Positions 6,403 through 14,764 of a DNA stretch of 22,391 bases are shown one piece after another (within the stretch, counting starts at the first letter, position 1; each line of letters starts with the position of its first letter). The DNA comes from SAR324 cluster bacterium (GTDB taxonomy: Bacteria > Bdellovibrionota > UBA2361 > JAAZON01), in contig JAAZON010000228.1 of NCBI GenBank assembly GCA_012797725.1, positions 1-22,391 of the forward strand. Reading direction: 5' to 3'. A program made the translations under genes and the position numbers. The notes below the pieces were generated by a model. It ran no database searches. It saw only the letters and a program-made list of their open reading frames with translations, and had not been told where the DNA came from.

Positions 6403-7783
6403 CATAGAAAACCACTCGAATGTTTCGCATGGCATCAAGCGCGCGCTTTCTTGCGAAGTCTCCCCACTGCAACCTGCGGTACAAAACGCCTACAGTCCAG
6501 TCGCTCGCCTTGTTCTTGATGAATTAAGGCGGGAAATAACTTTAATCCAGCATGATTCTTCTGATGATAAAGGTTTAAGTCGAAGAGAGCTTGATATATT
6601 AATCAATAATATAGCGACAAAACATGGCTTCGAGCTCCTATACTTAGAGAAGGACGAGATTCTTGCAACAATCGAGAAGGAGCAAAAACCCTTTGGAATT
6701 CTTCAACCCTTAGTCGAGAATCCTTCCGTTACTGACATTATTATAAGTAATTTCGAAAAAATTGGTGTCCAACAAGGTCGAAGAAATTACACAACCGATA
6801 TTAGTTTCTCATCTCCAGAATCTTACGAGGCTTTCATTGAACGGATTTTGAGTAAAGCTGGAACCACATATTCAACAAAAAAGCCTATCACAGATGGAAT
6901 GATTGGGGGGATTGCCCGTATTCATGCAGTACACAAATCTATTTGCGATTCAGGCCCATATGTCACAATTAGGTTAAATCGCTTCTCGTCAGTGTCACTT
7001 GATGACCTGTGCACCAATGGCTTGGCACCAAAGGAGGTGCTTAATTATTTACAGGCAGTGGTACAAGGTGGTTATACTGTTCTTATTGCAGGTGAAGTGG
7101 GTACTGGCAAAACCACCCTCGCTCGTGCTTTAGCATCAGCAATATCTGCTTCTGAAGCTCTGCTAGTAATAGAAGATACACCTGAAATCAAACTGAACCA
7201 TCCAAACGTAAGATACATAACAACGCGAGATGCAAACACAGATGGAGCAGGACAAGTTACTCCAGCTGAATGCATTAGGGCTGGCATGAGAATGGCTATG
7301 AATAGGATCATATTTGGTGAGATCCGTGATTCGGAAGCTGCGGAAGCATTTATAGATGTCTGCGCATCTGGCCATCCTGGTGTTTCCACAATCCATGCGC
7401 GCTCTGCCATTGAGGCTGTCGCTCGATTGCAGCTCTTCCTCGGACGTGCTCAACGTGGTGTGGATGCTAAGATCTTAAATGAACAAATCGCCACTGCCGT
7501 CCACGTTATTGTGCATGTAGGTGTATGTAAAGAAACAATGAAAAGACGTGTTCTGGAAGTAAAAGAAATCGGTCCAGTAGCAGATGGAGTGCTTCGTCAA
7601 CGCGATATCTTTCATTATCAATCTCAGCAAAACAATCCAGTTTGGAAGTTACTAAATAGAGTCAGTGCTCATAGAGAAGTCCTTGAAAGTGGCATTACTA
7701 AGGTAGTGCTAAGTAGTCTCCCCTCCGTATTAGAGTTGGGCCTTGATGTTGCTTATCGAGAAGTAGCAGGAGGATATCAATGA
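6383..7783 (+). CDS. cpaF: CpaF/TadA secretion ATPase of the Flp pilus
   Basis: This 466-residue cytoplasmic hexameric ATPase powers pilus assembly. It shows the secretion NTPase motifs in order: Walker A GEVGTGKT (237-244), Asp box IEDTPEIKL (263-271), Walker B RIIFGEIRD (308-316) and His box SGHPGVSTIHARSA (329-342). An N-terminal domain (about 40-220) includes the family pattern ILQPLVENPSVTDIIISN. The C-terminal part after 400 is divergent (VLRQRDIFHYQSQ, then an unfamiliar 65-residue tail). The start at 6383 overlaps cpaB by 20 bp, with no strong ribosome site, consistent with coupling. Its stop overlaps tadB in an ATGA. Confidence 0.97.
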   Translation: MKKTCPSIENHSNVSHGIKRALSCEVSPLQPAVQNAYSPVARLVLDELRREITLIQHDSSDDKGLSRRELDILINNIATKHGFELLYLEKDEILATIEKEQKPFGILQPLVENPSVTDIIISNFEKIGVQQGRRNYTTDISFSSPESYEAFIERILSKAGTTYSTKKPITDGMIGGIARIHAVHKSICDSGPYVTIRLNRFSSVSLDDLCTNGLAPKEVLNYLQAVVQGGYTVLIAGEVGTGKTTLARALASAISASEALLVIEDTPEIKLNHPNVRYITTRDANTDGAGQVTPAECIRAGMRMAMNRIIFGEIRDSEAAEAFIDVCASGHPGVSTIHARSAIEAVARLQLFLGRAQRGVDAKILNEQIATAVHVIVHVGVCKETMKRRVLEVKEIGPVADGVLRQRDIFHYQSQQNNPVWKLLNRVSAHREVLESGITKVVLSSLPSVLELGLDVAYREVAGGYQ

Positions 7784-8640
7784 TTTCCTATTTCTCCTCA
7801 CGAGATCGTCTGAATAGAGCTAGAAGCCTCATTTATGGTTCTCCTGATTTAAATCTGGAAAAGGCCTCTTCTGAAACACGACCCTCCATTGATGAATATA
7901 TACCCTACCTGCAACGTAAAGCTGAACAAGCTGGTTTGAATCCATCTAACGCTTTACTGATTGTTGTTAACGCTGCAATTCTTAGCGGCATCTTTGTCAT
8001 TTTAGGGCTCTTCGTTAATATTAAAATGACATTATTATCTCCCCTTCCTTTCCTAATATACTTTTTTTGGATTGAACGACTAATTGCCAAACGAACAGAA
8101 AGCTTTGAGTGTGATTATCCTGCATTTTTACTTTCTCTTGCTTCGGGAATACGTACAGGCTTGGATCCAATCGTGGCTTTATGCAGGGAAGAAAGGGTTT
8201 TTCATACCAACAGTCTCCTAAAGAAAGAACTGATTCATTGTCGTGAAAATCTTGAAAAAGGAATGCCTGAAGACAAAGCTCTTGGGCATTTTGCTGAAAG
8301 CATCGCTCATCCTGATATCGAGCTTTTCAGAATAGGATTCATTCTGGCTCGTAAACAAGGCTCGTCTTTATCTCATTGCTTACAGCGCCTAGTAAAAGTT
8401 ACCAGGCAGCGTCAATCTTTTCGTAGAAAAATCGCATCCGCTGTTGCGATGCAAAAGTTATCAAGTTTCGGAATTGTGGTCTGCGCCTTTGCCATCGGGA
8501 TGATTCAATTTTTAGGCAATCCTTCGGCGTTCAGTCAGGCGATTGCTCATCCCTTTGGAATAAAAGCTATTGCGTTTGGTGCTTTTTTGATGAGCACTGG
8601 GATCGTTTGGATGTTAAGCCTTACTAAGCGGAAACTCTGA
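7780..8640 (+). CDS. tadB: TadB-like inner-membrane platform protein (type II secretion F domain)
   Basis: This 286-residue protein is one half of the membrane platform on which CpaF acts. It has a basic, soluble N-terminus, two membrane helices around 57-78 and 83-98, a T2SSF cytoplasmic domain (about 108-225) and two more helices around 229-246 and 262-281. The T2SSF signature is seen in YPAFLLSLASGIRTGLDPIVAL and in the later PDIELFRIGFILARKQGSSL. A near-perfect AGGAGG lies 6 nt before the ATG, and the start overlaps the cpaF stop (ATGA). The start is therefore secure. Confidence 0.92.
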   Translation: MISYFSSRDRLNRARSLIYGSPDLNLEKASSETRPSIDEYIPYLQRKAEQAGLNPSNALLIVVNAAILSGIFVILGLFVNIKMTLLSPLPFLIYFFWIERLIAKRTESFECDYPAFLLSLASGIRTGLDPIVALCREERVFHTNSLLKKELIHCRENLEKGMPEDKALGHFAESIAHPDIELFRIGFILARKQGSSLSHCLQRLVKVTRQRQSFRRKIASAVAMQKLSSFGIVVCAFAIGMIQFLGNPSAFSQAIAHPFGIKAIAFGAFLMSTGIVWMLSLTKRKL

Positions 8641-8644
8641 ACAA

Positions 8645-9577
8645 ATGTTATACCCTATTGACTGGAACATAACTTGCGCCCTTATTCTTCTATCATCCTG
8701 CCTATTTTTCTGGCTATATTATCCAAAGCGTCGCGCCATTGATGTATTGCATGACTTAAATGAAGATTCGTATAGCACTTCAAGAAAAGCCTCGACTCCA
8801 ATCAGAAAAAAAGAATCGCTCCTATATATTGCATCAGAAAATGAGCTTGAACACGCAGGTTTTCTCTCAACTGAGGAACAAAAAGCCTTTAAAAAAAGGC
8901 AGCGAAATCTAATCATAATAATCACCATTTTTTGTTTGGTCTTCCGAACTGTACTGGGTTTTCGTTACTTATCAGGCATTGTTCCGACGATTCTACTGGG
9001 ATTATCTGTATCATACATTTTCTCACGATATTACCTGGCATCATGCATAAACCGTTTCCAACGCTTGCTTGAATTTCACCTTCCCATTGTAATGGAACAA
9101 ATCGTTATGGCCGTTGAATCTGGAATGGATGTCATTCCAGCAGTAGGTACAATTCTTGAAATACACAATAAACAAGATTCTAGCGATATCAACAAAACCA
9201 CTAATCCCGTGATTAGAATCCTCGATATAGTCTTTAAGCTTAGCCAAGGTGGTATACCCTTTGAAAAAGCTCTTTCCGAGGTTTCTTCTCGCACAAACTC
9301 AAATGCCCTGCGACATGCCTTTGTGCACCTTGGACTTGCTCAAAGTGAAGGCGGCGAATTGGTTACACCACTGAGAGAATTAAGTGATGCAACTCAGGCG
9401 TATTATCAAGAAACAGTGGAACTTGAAATTGCCAAGATGCCAATTAAAGCAACGCTGCCATTGGTTCTGACATTTGCAGGATTAATTATCTTTTTCATCA
9501 GTATTCCACTTGTTCAAATCTCAAACATAACCCACGACTCGATACCGAAGGACACTTCAACATATGCAAGGCCTTAA
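8645..9577 (+). CDS. tadC: TadC-like inner-membrane platform protein (type II secretion F domain)
   Basis: This 310-residue protein is the second platform component. Membrane helices are visible at about 8-26, 88-125 (one or two spans) and 268-290. The T2SSF domain lies between about 140 and 265, with FHLPIVMEQIVMAVESGMDV, the GGIPFEKALSEVSSRTNS segment and the LGLAQSEGGEL stretch typical of TadC. It begins 4 bp after tadB without a clear Shine-Dalgarno, suggesting translational coupling. Its end overlaps the next gene by 14 bp. The C-terminal tail after the last helix is short and polar. Confidence 0.92.
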   Translation: MLYPIDWNITCALILLSSCLFFWLYYPKRRAIDVLHDLNEDSYSTSRKASTPIRKKESLLYIASENELEHAGFLSTEEQKAFKKRQRNLIIIITIFCLVFRTVLGFRYLSGIVPTILLGLSVSYIFSRYYLASCINRFQRLLEFHLPIVMEQIVMAVESGMDVIPAVGTILEIHNKQDSSDINKTTNPVIRILDIVFKLSQGGIPFEKALSEVSSRTNSNALRHAFVHLGLAQSEGGELVTPLRELSDATQAYYQETVELEIAKMPIKATLPLVLTFAGLIIFFISIPLVQISNITHDSIPKDTSTYARP

Positions 9578-11156
9578 AATTTCACATGACTTCATCCCAG
9601 AAAGAGCTTCAATGAGCCTTATTATTGCCGCTATCGTTCTTCCAACTCTTTTCTTTATTTTTAGTTTAAGTCTAGATTTGCATTCCTATCTTACAATGCA
9701 GAACTACTCCCAAAAGGTTCTCGATGAAACAGGGCTCTATTCTTACCGCTTTTTACGAGCTGGGCCGGTCCAAGGAGAAGATCCGGCGGTATTAGCAGCC
9801 AAGTCTTACTTATTGAGATATAAATCTATTGGAGCGTTTACAACAGTCAAAAGAGAGGGAGATGTCCTAGTACTTGAATATCAAGGGAGAGCTCCTTTAT
9901 TTTTTGCGAATTTTCTTTCAAAGAATACAAGCAATGACAGTAAAGACTCTTCTCCATCTCTTTATCTTCCTGTCAACGCAAGGACGAGAGTCAGAGGCAG
10001 TGTCTTTGATTCGGTAGTAGTCGTTGATCGCAGCTACTACCTCGCTCCTGGTCTGTGGTCGGAAGATCACAAAGCATGGGGAGATTCAAATTCGTGGGAG
10101 GGTTCTTCATTATTTGAGTCAGATTTCCCAATTGTTCTACAAAGTGAGCCTTCAAAGATCACGGTTGGAAAAAGAGTTGCAACTCAGCAATGCTTCAATC
10201 CCATATTTTCTTCTTTAAAACTCGCCGCAGCAAATTTATTTATTGCCCTTCAATCGTACTCATTAAATAACACCGCAATTGTTTTTTATCCTAGCTTACA
10301 TGGACATACTTCCGTTCTGCGACGTCTTTGGCAAAAAGAGAGATATCCCGAGGCTAGTTTCCAAGAAGAACAAAATTTATTTTTTGAGGATTCTGCAATT
10401 GACTCAAGCTCTGATGAGGCATCGAGTGGGTCTTCGCCCATCGTTGAAAACCGGCACTGCGCTGCGGTATCGGAAGACACATCTAGTCCTCGTCACTATT
10501 GGTTCCCAGAGAGACAAGGCTCTGCTGACAATCCCCTAGGCGGCAAGCCCTCAATGATTTCCTCAAAAGACTGGACTTACAATGCCTTCCTTTTTGACTC
10601 TCAATTACGTGCATCAGAAGTGATTTGGTCTCGTGCCGTCATGCAAGGAACACAAAATCATGCTGAGTTGAATTTTGCCGGTGTTTTAGATGATCTAGTA
10701 AGTGTTGTTTTTGAATTAGGTTCAAATGAGGCACGAGGGGGCCTGAGAAATCGAGCATTAAAGAATATTTTCATCTTCTCAGGAGATGTCCCAAGATACA
10801 AAAACATAAGATTTGGCGACCAGAATGATTTACCGTTAAGAACTTCTCTCAAGAATTCAATTAAACGCTACGGCGATCTTCTTGAACACTGGAATAAGCG
10901 CTCTGCGCAGGGTGGAGATCCAAGCTCACTTAGTATTTATTATATAATATATCATACAACCACCTCTCCTTTTGCTATTGAGGAGAGTCGTATATCCAAA
11001 TTTAGAAGCTTTCTAAAAGAAGCCTCTCTTATAAATGAGCATCAAAGCTCCTTTTTTAATATTCAGTTAATTAGGACTGAGAATCTGAACGGGATTGAGA
11101 ATGAACTTTTAAATATCCTTCTTCTTAAACAAAAAAGCGGAGTGCTTTCATGGTAG
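9564..11156 (+). CDS. TadG-like protein with a degenerate von Willebrand factor A-like region
   Basis: This 530-residue protein begins with a short basic leader (about 1-15) and one hydrophobic helix (about 17-38), the arrangement of TadG-type pseudopilin-like proteins. The remaining 490 residues would be outside the inner membrane. From about residue 146 the order VFDSVVVVDRSYY, a charged loop, SSLKLAAANLFIAL and NNTAIVFYPSLHG resembles a VWA fold. The metal site DxSxS is D155-R-S157-Y-Y159, so its second serine is missing. The usual TDG motif appears to be replaced by IFIFSGD. A serine-rich stretch (SSSDEASSGSSP) separates segments. AAGGA lies ahead of the ATG, and the start overlaps tadC by 14 bp. 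The identity is inferred from position and topology more than from strong similarity. Confidence 0.72.
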   Translation: MQGLKISHDFIPERASMSLIIAAIVLPTLFFIFSLSLDLHSYLTMQNYSQKVLDETGLYSYRFLRAGPVQGEDPAVLAAKSYLLRYKSIGAFTTVKREGDVLVLEYQGRAPLFFANFLSKNTSNDSKDSSPSLYLPVNARTRVRGSVFDSVVVVDRSYYLAPGLWSEDHKAWGDSNSWEGSSLFESDFPIVLQSEPSKITVGKRVATQQCFNPIFSSLKLAAANLFIALQSYSLNNTAIVFYPSLHGHTSVLRRLWQKERYPEASFQEEQNLFFEDSAIDSSSDEASSGSSPIVENRHCAAVSEDTSSPRHYWFPERQGSADNPLGGKPSMISSKDWTYNAFLFDSQLRASEVIWSRAVMQGTQNHAELNFAGVLDDLVSVVFELGSNEARGGLRNRALKNIFIFSGDVPRYKNIRFGDQNDLPLRTSLKNSIKRYGDLLEHWNKRSAQGGDPSSLSIYYIIYHTTTSPFAIEESRISKFRSFLKEASLINEHQSSFFNIQLIRTENLNGIENELLNILLLKQKSGVLSW

Positions 11157-11836
11157 CTAATAGAGAAAAAGCTATTTCCATACTTGAAGCCGCTATGTTT
11201 ACGACATTGCTTCTAGTCTTAACAACAGGTGTGGTAGCCGTTTGGGACTATCTTGCGCTTGAAAATACATTCCGATCCGTCGCAGAAAAAAGCTTAAGCG
11301 CATCAAACATAAAAACTTTCCAACTAAATTTCGATGATGGGCCTCTTTATAGGCTGGAACTCAACAATGAAGACATTAGCCATATGTTAATAGATGCCGT
11401 TTTAAAAACCCAACTGGAGCTACAAGATAAGATTTCTTATTTCAGAAATACAAAAAAACCCTTTTATTTAGAGGCTTGCTTTTGTGTCATTAATATCAAT
11501 TCGGCGAATGGACACTTCGAGGGTGTAGAAAGAATAGAATGCCCGGCTAAGTTCGGCGATACCTCGCTCATAAATAGCTATCTTGCCCACTATACCCTCT
11601 CAGATGCAATTCAAAAAAAGGCTCAAAACTCCGGACACCCTTTTCAAGGACAAAACTTAAATTGGGTCTCGGATAACAACAATCAACCAAGCTTTCTCCC
11701 TAAAAATGTAGTGGTAGGATTGCGAATATGTGCAGATCTCAAAAACACAGCGGTGGCACTTGCCGCCTCTCTGTTCCAGAATAAGCCATTTATTTATCAC
11801 GATCATATAATTACCTTAAGAGGAGATGTCTCATGA
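11150..11836 (+). CDS. TadE-like pseudopilin or minor pilin
   Basis: This 228-residue protein has a short basic N-terminus and one hydrophobic helix (about 10-33). REKA|ISILEAAM fits a prepilin peptidase site with alanine at -1 and glutamate at +5, as in TadE/TadF pseudopilins. The remaining 190 residues form a periplasmic domain, with a central CFCVININS strand and cysteines at about 109, 111 and 131 that could form a disulphide. I cannot place this domain in a known family. The start overlaps the upstream gene by 7 bp and the stop overlaps the response regulator (ATGA), which ties it to the pilus cluster. Confidence 0.7.
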   Translation: MVANREKAISILEAAMFTTLLLVLTTGVVAVWDYLALENTFRSVAEKSLSASNIKTFQLNFDDGPLYRLELNNEDISHMLIDAVLKTQLELQDKISYFRNTKKPFYLEACFCVININSANGHFEGVERIECPAKFGDTSLINSYLAHYTLSDAIQKKAQNSGHPFQGQNLNWVSDNNNQPSFLPKNVVVGLRICADLKNTAVALAASLFQNKPFIYHDHIITLRGDVS

Positions 11837-12714
11837 GCCTTTTCCAGAGAAAAAGGTCTGTCCTTTCCATTAGTAGTCCACTTCCGTATGATGAAACACC
11901 AGTTTCGTCCTCACAAAAGATTTTTGAAATACTAGGTTATTTGATTGAAGATGCTGAGTCGTTTGGACAGTCACAAGCTACCCTTATTTTCACTCCTAAA
12001 CAGATTCAATACTGTTTGAGAGATAAAGAGGGCAAGAAGGCCGTGGGATTTATAAATGAGTGCCTGAAGAATACCCTCCAAGAATTTGTTAATATTGCCG
12101 TTCATGCTTCAAGTCTCAAAATCAATCTCCTTGAGACTCAAGAAATTCGGAATTTAAAGATAGAAAGAACCGACAACTCCACGGAATTTCATTTATCGTG
12201 GTATGAGGGTAACTTCATTCGTGAAATTCAATTAAGTCAAAATTCCACTTTCACCTCATTGGGGACTAAATCTGAAGATTTGCCGACCACCTCACAAGCA
12301 AAAGTTGATAAAGGAAAACGTGTTGTTAGATCAAAGGTGGTTTTGATAATTGAGGATAATGCCGCCTTCGCAAATGTATTAACCCGTTTTCTTGCAAGAC
12401 AGAACATAGCATCTAGAATCGTTATGACGGCATCCGAGGCCTTGGATATTATTGATAATGAATCTAAAAGGCCTGCATTAATTGTATGTGATGTCCACAT
12501 GCCTGGTCTTACCGGGTTAGATTTTGTGCGTAAAGTACGTGCTGAGCGAAAGTCCTCGAAAATACCGGTAATAATGTTAAGCTCTGATGAATCCCCAGAT
12601 ATTAAAATTCAGGCTATCAACAATGGAGCGGATCTGTTTATTTCAAAAAGCGAAGATCCTCGAATTCTATTCGCCCATGTAAATCGGATAATTAGCCAGA
12701 ACAAAAGAAGGTAG
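11833..12714 (+). CDS. Response regulator with an unusual N-terminal domain
   Basis: This 293-residue protein carries a C-terminal receiver (about 168-290). It has the acidic pair E174/D175, phosphoacceptor Asp220 in IVCDVHMPGLTG, the S/T position at S250-S251 and Lys272 in LFISKSEDP, so it should be phosphorylatable. About 150 residues stand in front of it instead of a DNA-binding domain. The pattern there (KIFEILGYLIEDAESFG, a strand ATLIFTPKQIQYCLRD, then a long helix) recalls the N-terminal domain of GspE/PilB-type ATPases, but this is only a by-eye likeness. A linker rich in polar residues joins the two. Translational overlap with the tadE-like gene and the kinase five bases downstream suggest it is the output of that kinase at the pilus. 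Confidence 0.88.
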   Translation: MSLFQRKRSVLSISSPLPYDETPVSSSQKIFEILGYLIEDAESFGQSQATLIFTPKQIQYCLRDKEGKKAVGFINECLKNTLQEFVNIAVHASSLKINLLETQEIRNLKIERTDNSTEFHLSWYEGNFIREIQLSQNSTFTSLGTKSEDLPTTSQAKVDKGKRVVRSKVVLIIEDNAAFANVLTRFLARQNIASRIVMTASEALDIIDNESKRPALIVCDVHMPGLTGLDFVRKVRAERKSSKIPVIMLSSDESPDIKIQAINNGADLFISKSEDPRILFAHVNRIISQNKRR

Positions 12715-12719
12715 CTAGT

Positions 12720-14672
12720 GTGAGGGTATTCTTCTTTCTAATCTCCTCTTTTCTGCTCGCTAACACTGCCTACTGGCTTCAAGATCTTGATTCGATTTGG
12801 CTTTTATTCCTTTATATCCTAAGCATATCTTTATTTCTCCAACTCGACTTAATAAAACTAAGACAAGTTAGTGAGTTCTTAAGTATCAATGTCAGCGACA
12901 AAAACCCATTGGGAAGCTTAGTGGCAAGAACTCATTTCAATGAAGGTTTTCAGGCCTTTCGTTATTTGCAAGCTTTAGGCCAAAAAATCCGTTTAATTCT
13001 TCATTCTAGTGAGGAAAATTATAAAAAGCTTGATAGCACTGAAGTCTTTCCGGAACTTCATACGAACAATAGCGGACTAACTGATGAATCACTTCTAATT
13101 TATAGGAGGATTTCAGATTTTGCGAGGCGAAAATTCTCAGCAAATGCAAGTTGCATTCTTCTTCCAGACTCCTACAGAGAGAACTTGACAATCGTTGCGG
13201 ATAGCTCGGATCGAACACAAAAGATCCAAAACTTTCTGAGAAATATAGTGGAAGAGAATCAGTCTGCTTCAATTCAACCAGATTTTTCAATTCGCAGCCT
13301 AGAAAAAGACAACCTAGATAGCTCTTATCTTTACGAACTTGGATTTCGATATGCTGCCACAGTCCCGTTCTTTAACAACTCACAAGGGAAGCCAGCTATA
13401 TTGTGGCTTGGCTTTGCTCATCGTCCAGATCCTGAGACCTTGTCCGGTCTTAAATCCTTGAGTTCTATACTAACTCACGAACTTCCAAAACTTAAACACA
13501 TTTATGAGAACTCCTCGAACTTACTAACCGAGACTTTAGCTCATGGAATGAAAGCTCAAAGCCTTGCTTACATGTCTCATGATATGAAGTCTCCTTTGAA
13601 CAACATTCGAGCTATTTTCAATCTTCTGAGAGTTGAGGCGAAAGATTCTGATAAGATTGAAATTCTGGAAGTGGGTCTCAATAACTGTGAAATTGCATCT
13701 GAACTTGTAAACAGCATATTGGACATATCGGCTTACCAAGCTGGAAAACTAGTTGCAAGGCCAGAAATTCTAAGATTGGAGGCTATTGTAGATGAAACCG
13801 TTCAAATTTTTAGTGTGGCAGCTCGATTAAAAGGATTAGAACTCAGTTGGAACTCGGCCGCACAGGAGGCTGTCGCCTTCGCTGATAGAGGACAAGTAAA
13901 AAGAGTTTTATCCAACCTAATAAGCAATGCGATTAAATATACAAAATACGGGTCAGTTAATATTAGCATTGAAGCACCTTCTCACGGCTTCATATTTGTT
14001 ACGGTAAAAGATACTGGATGTGGAATTAATGAAGCTCAAATCAATAAACTTTTTACTCCCTTTACTAGACTTAATGATTTTGAATGCGAAGGCCTGGGGA
14101 TCGGCTTGACGTTAAGCAAGATCCTTATTCAGCTGAACAACGGCAACATAACTGTCAAATCTGAAGTTGGAAAAGGTAGTTCCTTCACATTATCCTTGCC
14201 TGCATTTCACAAGGAGGAGTCAAAACCCCTGAAGAAATTTGGATCTAAGTTTGGGGGAAAAAACAAAGCAATGCCACTAGAAGAATCTCCAAAACATGTT
14301 AGTAACGCATCCCTTAAAATCCTTCTCGTTGATGATGATCCTGAATGCGTGGAGTCATTGTCTAGAAACTTGGAGAATCCAAACTGCACTGTTCTTAAGG
14401 CGCATTCTGTTCAAGAAGCTTTGTATTTGATCAACTTCGATTGTCCTGATGTGCTTATCACTGACGAGAAAATGCCCGAAGGCGGAGGGATACAACTAAT
14501 TAAGGAACTTAAGTCACTCAATGTTGACATCCCTACAGCTTTGATTACCGGTAATCAAAGACGACTTGGAAATGCCCGTGGTGAGCCCCTTTTTGACCAC
14601 ACTTTTTCTAAGCCTGTCGATTTATCTGAATTGAAGAACTGGTTAGGAGAAATTTCTCACCTTCCACGCTAA
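12720..14672 (+). CDS. Membrane hybrid sensor histidine kinase with C-terminal receiver
   Basis: This 650-residue protein has two N-terminal membrane helices (about 2-19 and 26-43) with a very short external loop, so sensing is probably cytoplasmic or within the membrane. A GAF-like region lies at about 125-260, where SCILLPD and ATVPFFNNSQGKPAILWLGF are typical. The HisKA domain has His287 in YMSHDMKSPLNNIR. The ATPase domain shows LSNLISNAIKYTK, DTGCGI (431-436) and GLGIGLTLSK (458-467). The C-terminal receiver (about 532-648) has D538-D540, Asp582 in ITDEKMPEGGG and Lys631 in FSKPVD. All key residues are present. The GTG start follows AGAAGG at 12706-12711, which supports it. It closes the pilus cluster, and no terminator is evident after it. 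Confidence 0.94.
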   Translation: MRVFFFLISSFLLANTAYWLQDLDSIWLLFLYILSISLFLQLDLIKLRQVSEFLSINVSDKNPLGSLVARTHFNEGFQAFRYLQALGQKIRLILHSSEENYKKLDSTEVFPELHTNNSGLTDESLLIYRRISDFARRKFSANASCILLPDSYRENLTIVADSSDRTQKIQNFLRNIVEENQSASIQPDFSIRSLEKDNLDSSYLYELGFRYAATVPFFNNSQGKPAILWLGFAHRPDPETLSGLKSLSSILTHELPKLKHIYENSSNLLTETLAHGMKAQSLAYMSHDMKSPLNNIRAIFNLLRVEAKDSDKIEILEVGLNNCEIASELVNSILDISAYQAGKLVARPEILRLEAIVDETVQIFSVAARLKGLELSWNSAAQEAVAFADRGQVKRVLSNLISNAIKYTKYGSVNISIEAPSHGFIFVTVKDTGCGINEAQINKLFTPFTRLNDFECEGLGIGLTLSKILIQLNNGNITVKSEVGKGSSFTLSLPAFHKEESKPLKKFGSKFGGKNKAMPLEESPKHVSNASLKILLVDDDPECVESLSRNLENPNCTVLKAHSVQEALYLINFDCPDVLITDEKMPEGGGIQLIKELKSLNVDIPTALITGNQRRLGNARGEPLFDHTFSKPVDLSELKNWLGEISHLPR

Positions 14673-14700
14673 CCCTACTTCCAAGATGAGTGAATATGTC

Positions 14701-14729
14701 TTAACATTAACCACTACATTTCGTAATTT
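14701..14729 (+). promoter_or_regulatory. Candidate sigma-70 promoter of thrS
   Basis: TTAACA (14701-14706) and TAATTT (14724-14729) are separated by exactly 17 nt. The -35 matches at 5 of 6 positions and the -10 at 3 of 6. Transcription would begin near 14736, past the TTG at 14735 but 29 nt before the ATG at 14765, which favours the ATG as the thrS start. Confidence 0.35.
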
Positions 14730-14764
14730 TTGACTTGAGCGACTTTCAAATTGGAATTGATATT

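Noticed and set aside
7072..7453. Two overlapping antisense open frames inside cpaF
   Set aside because: They lie wholly within a strongly conserved ATPase region containing Walker A, the Asp box and Walker B. They have no ribosome site and no recognisable protein, so they reflect codon usage of the real gene.
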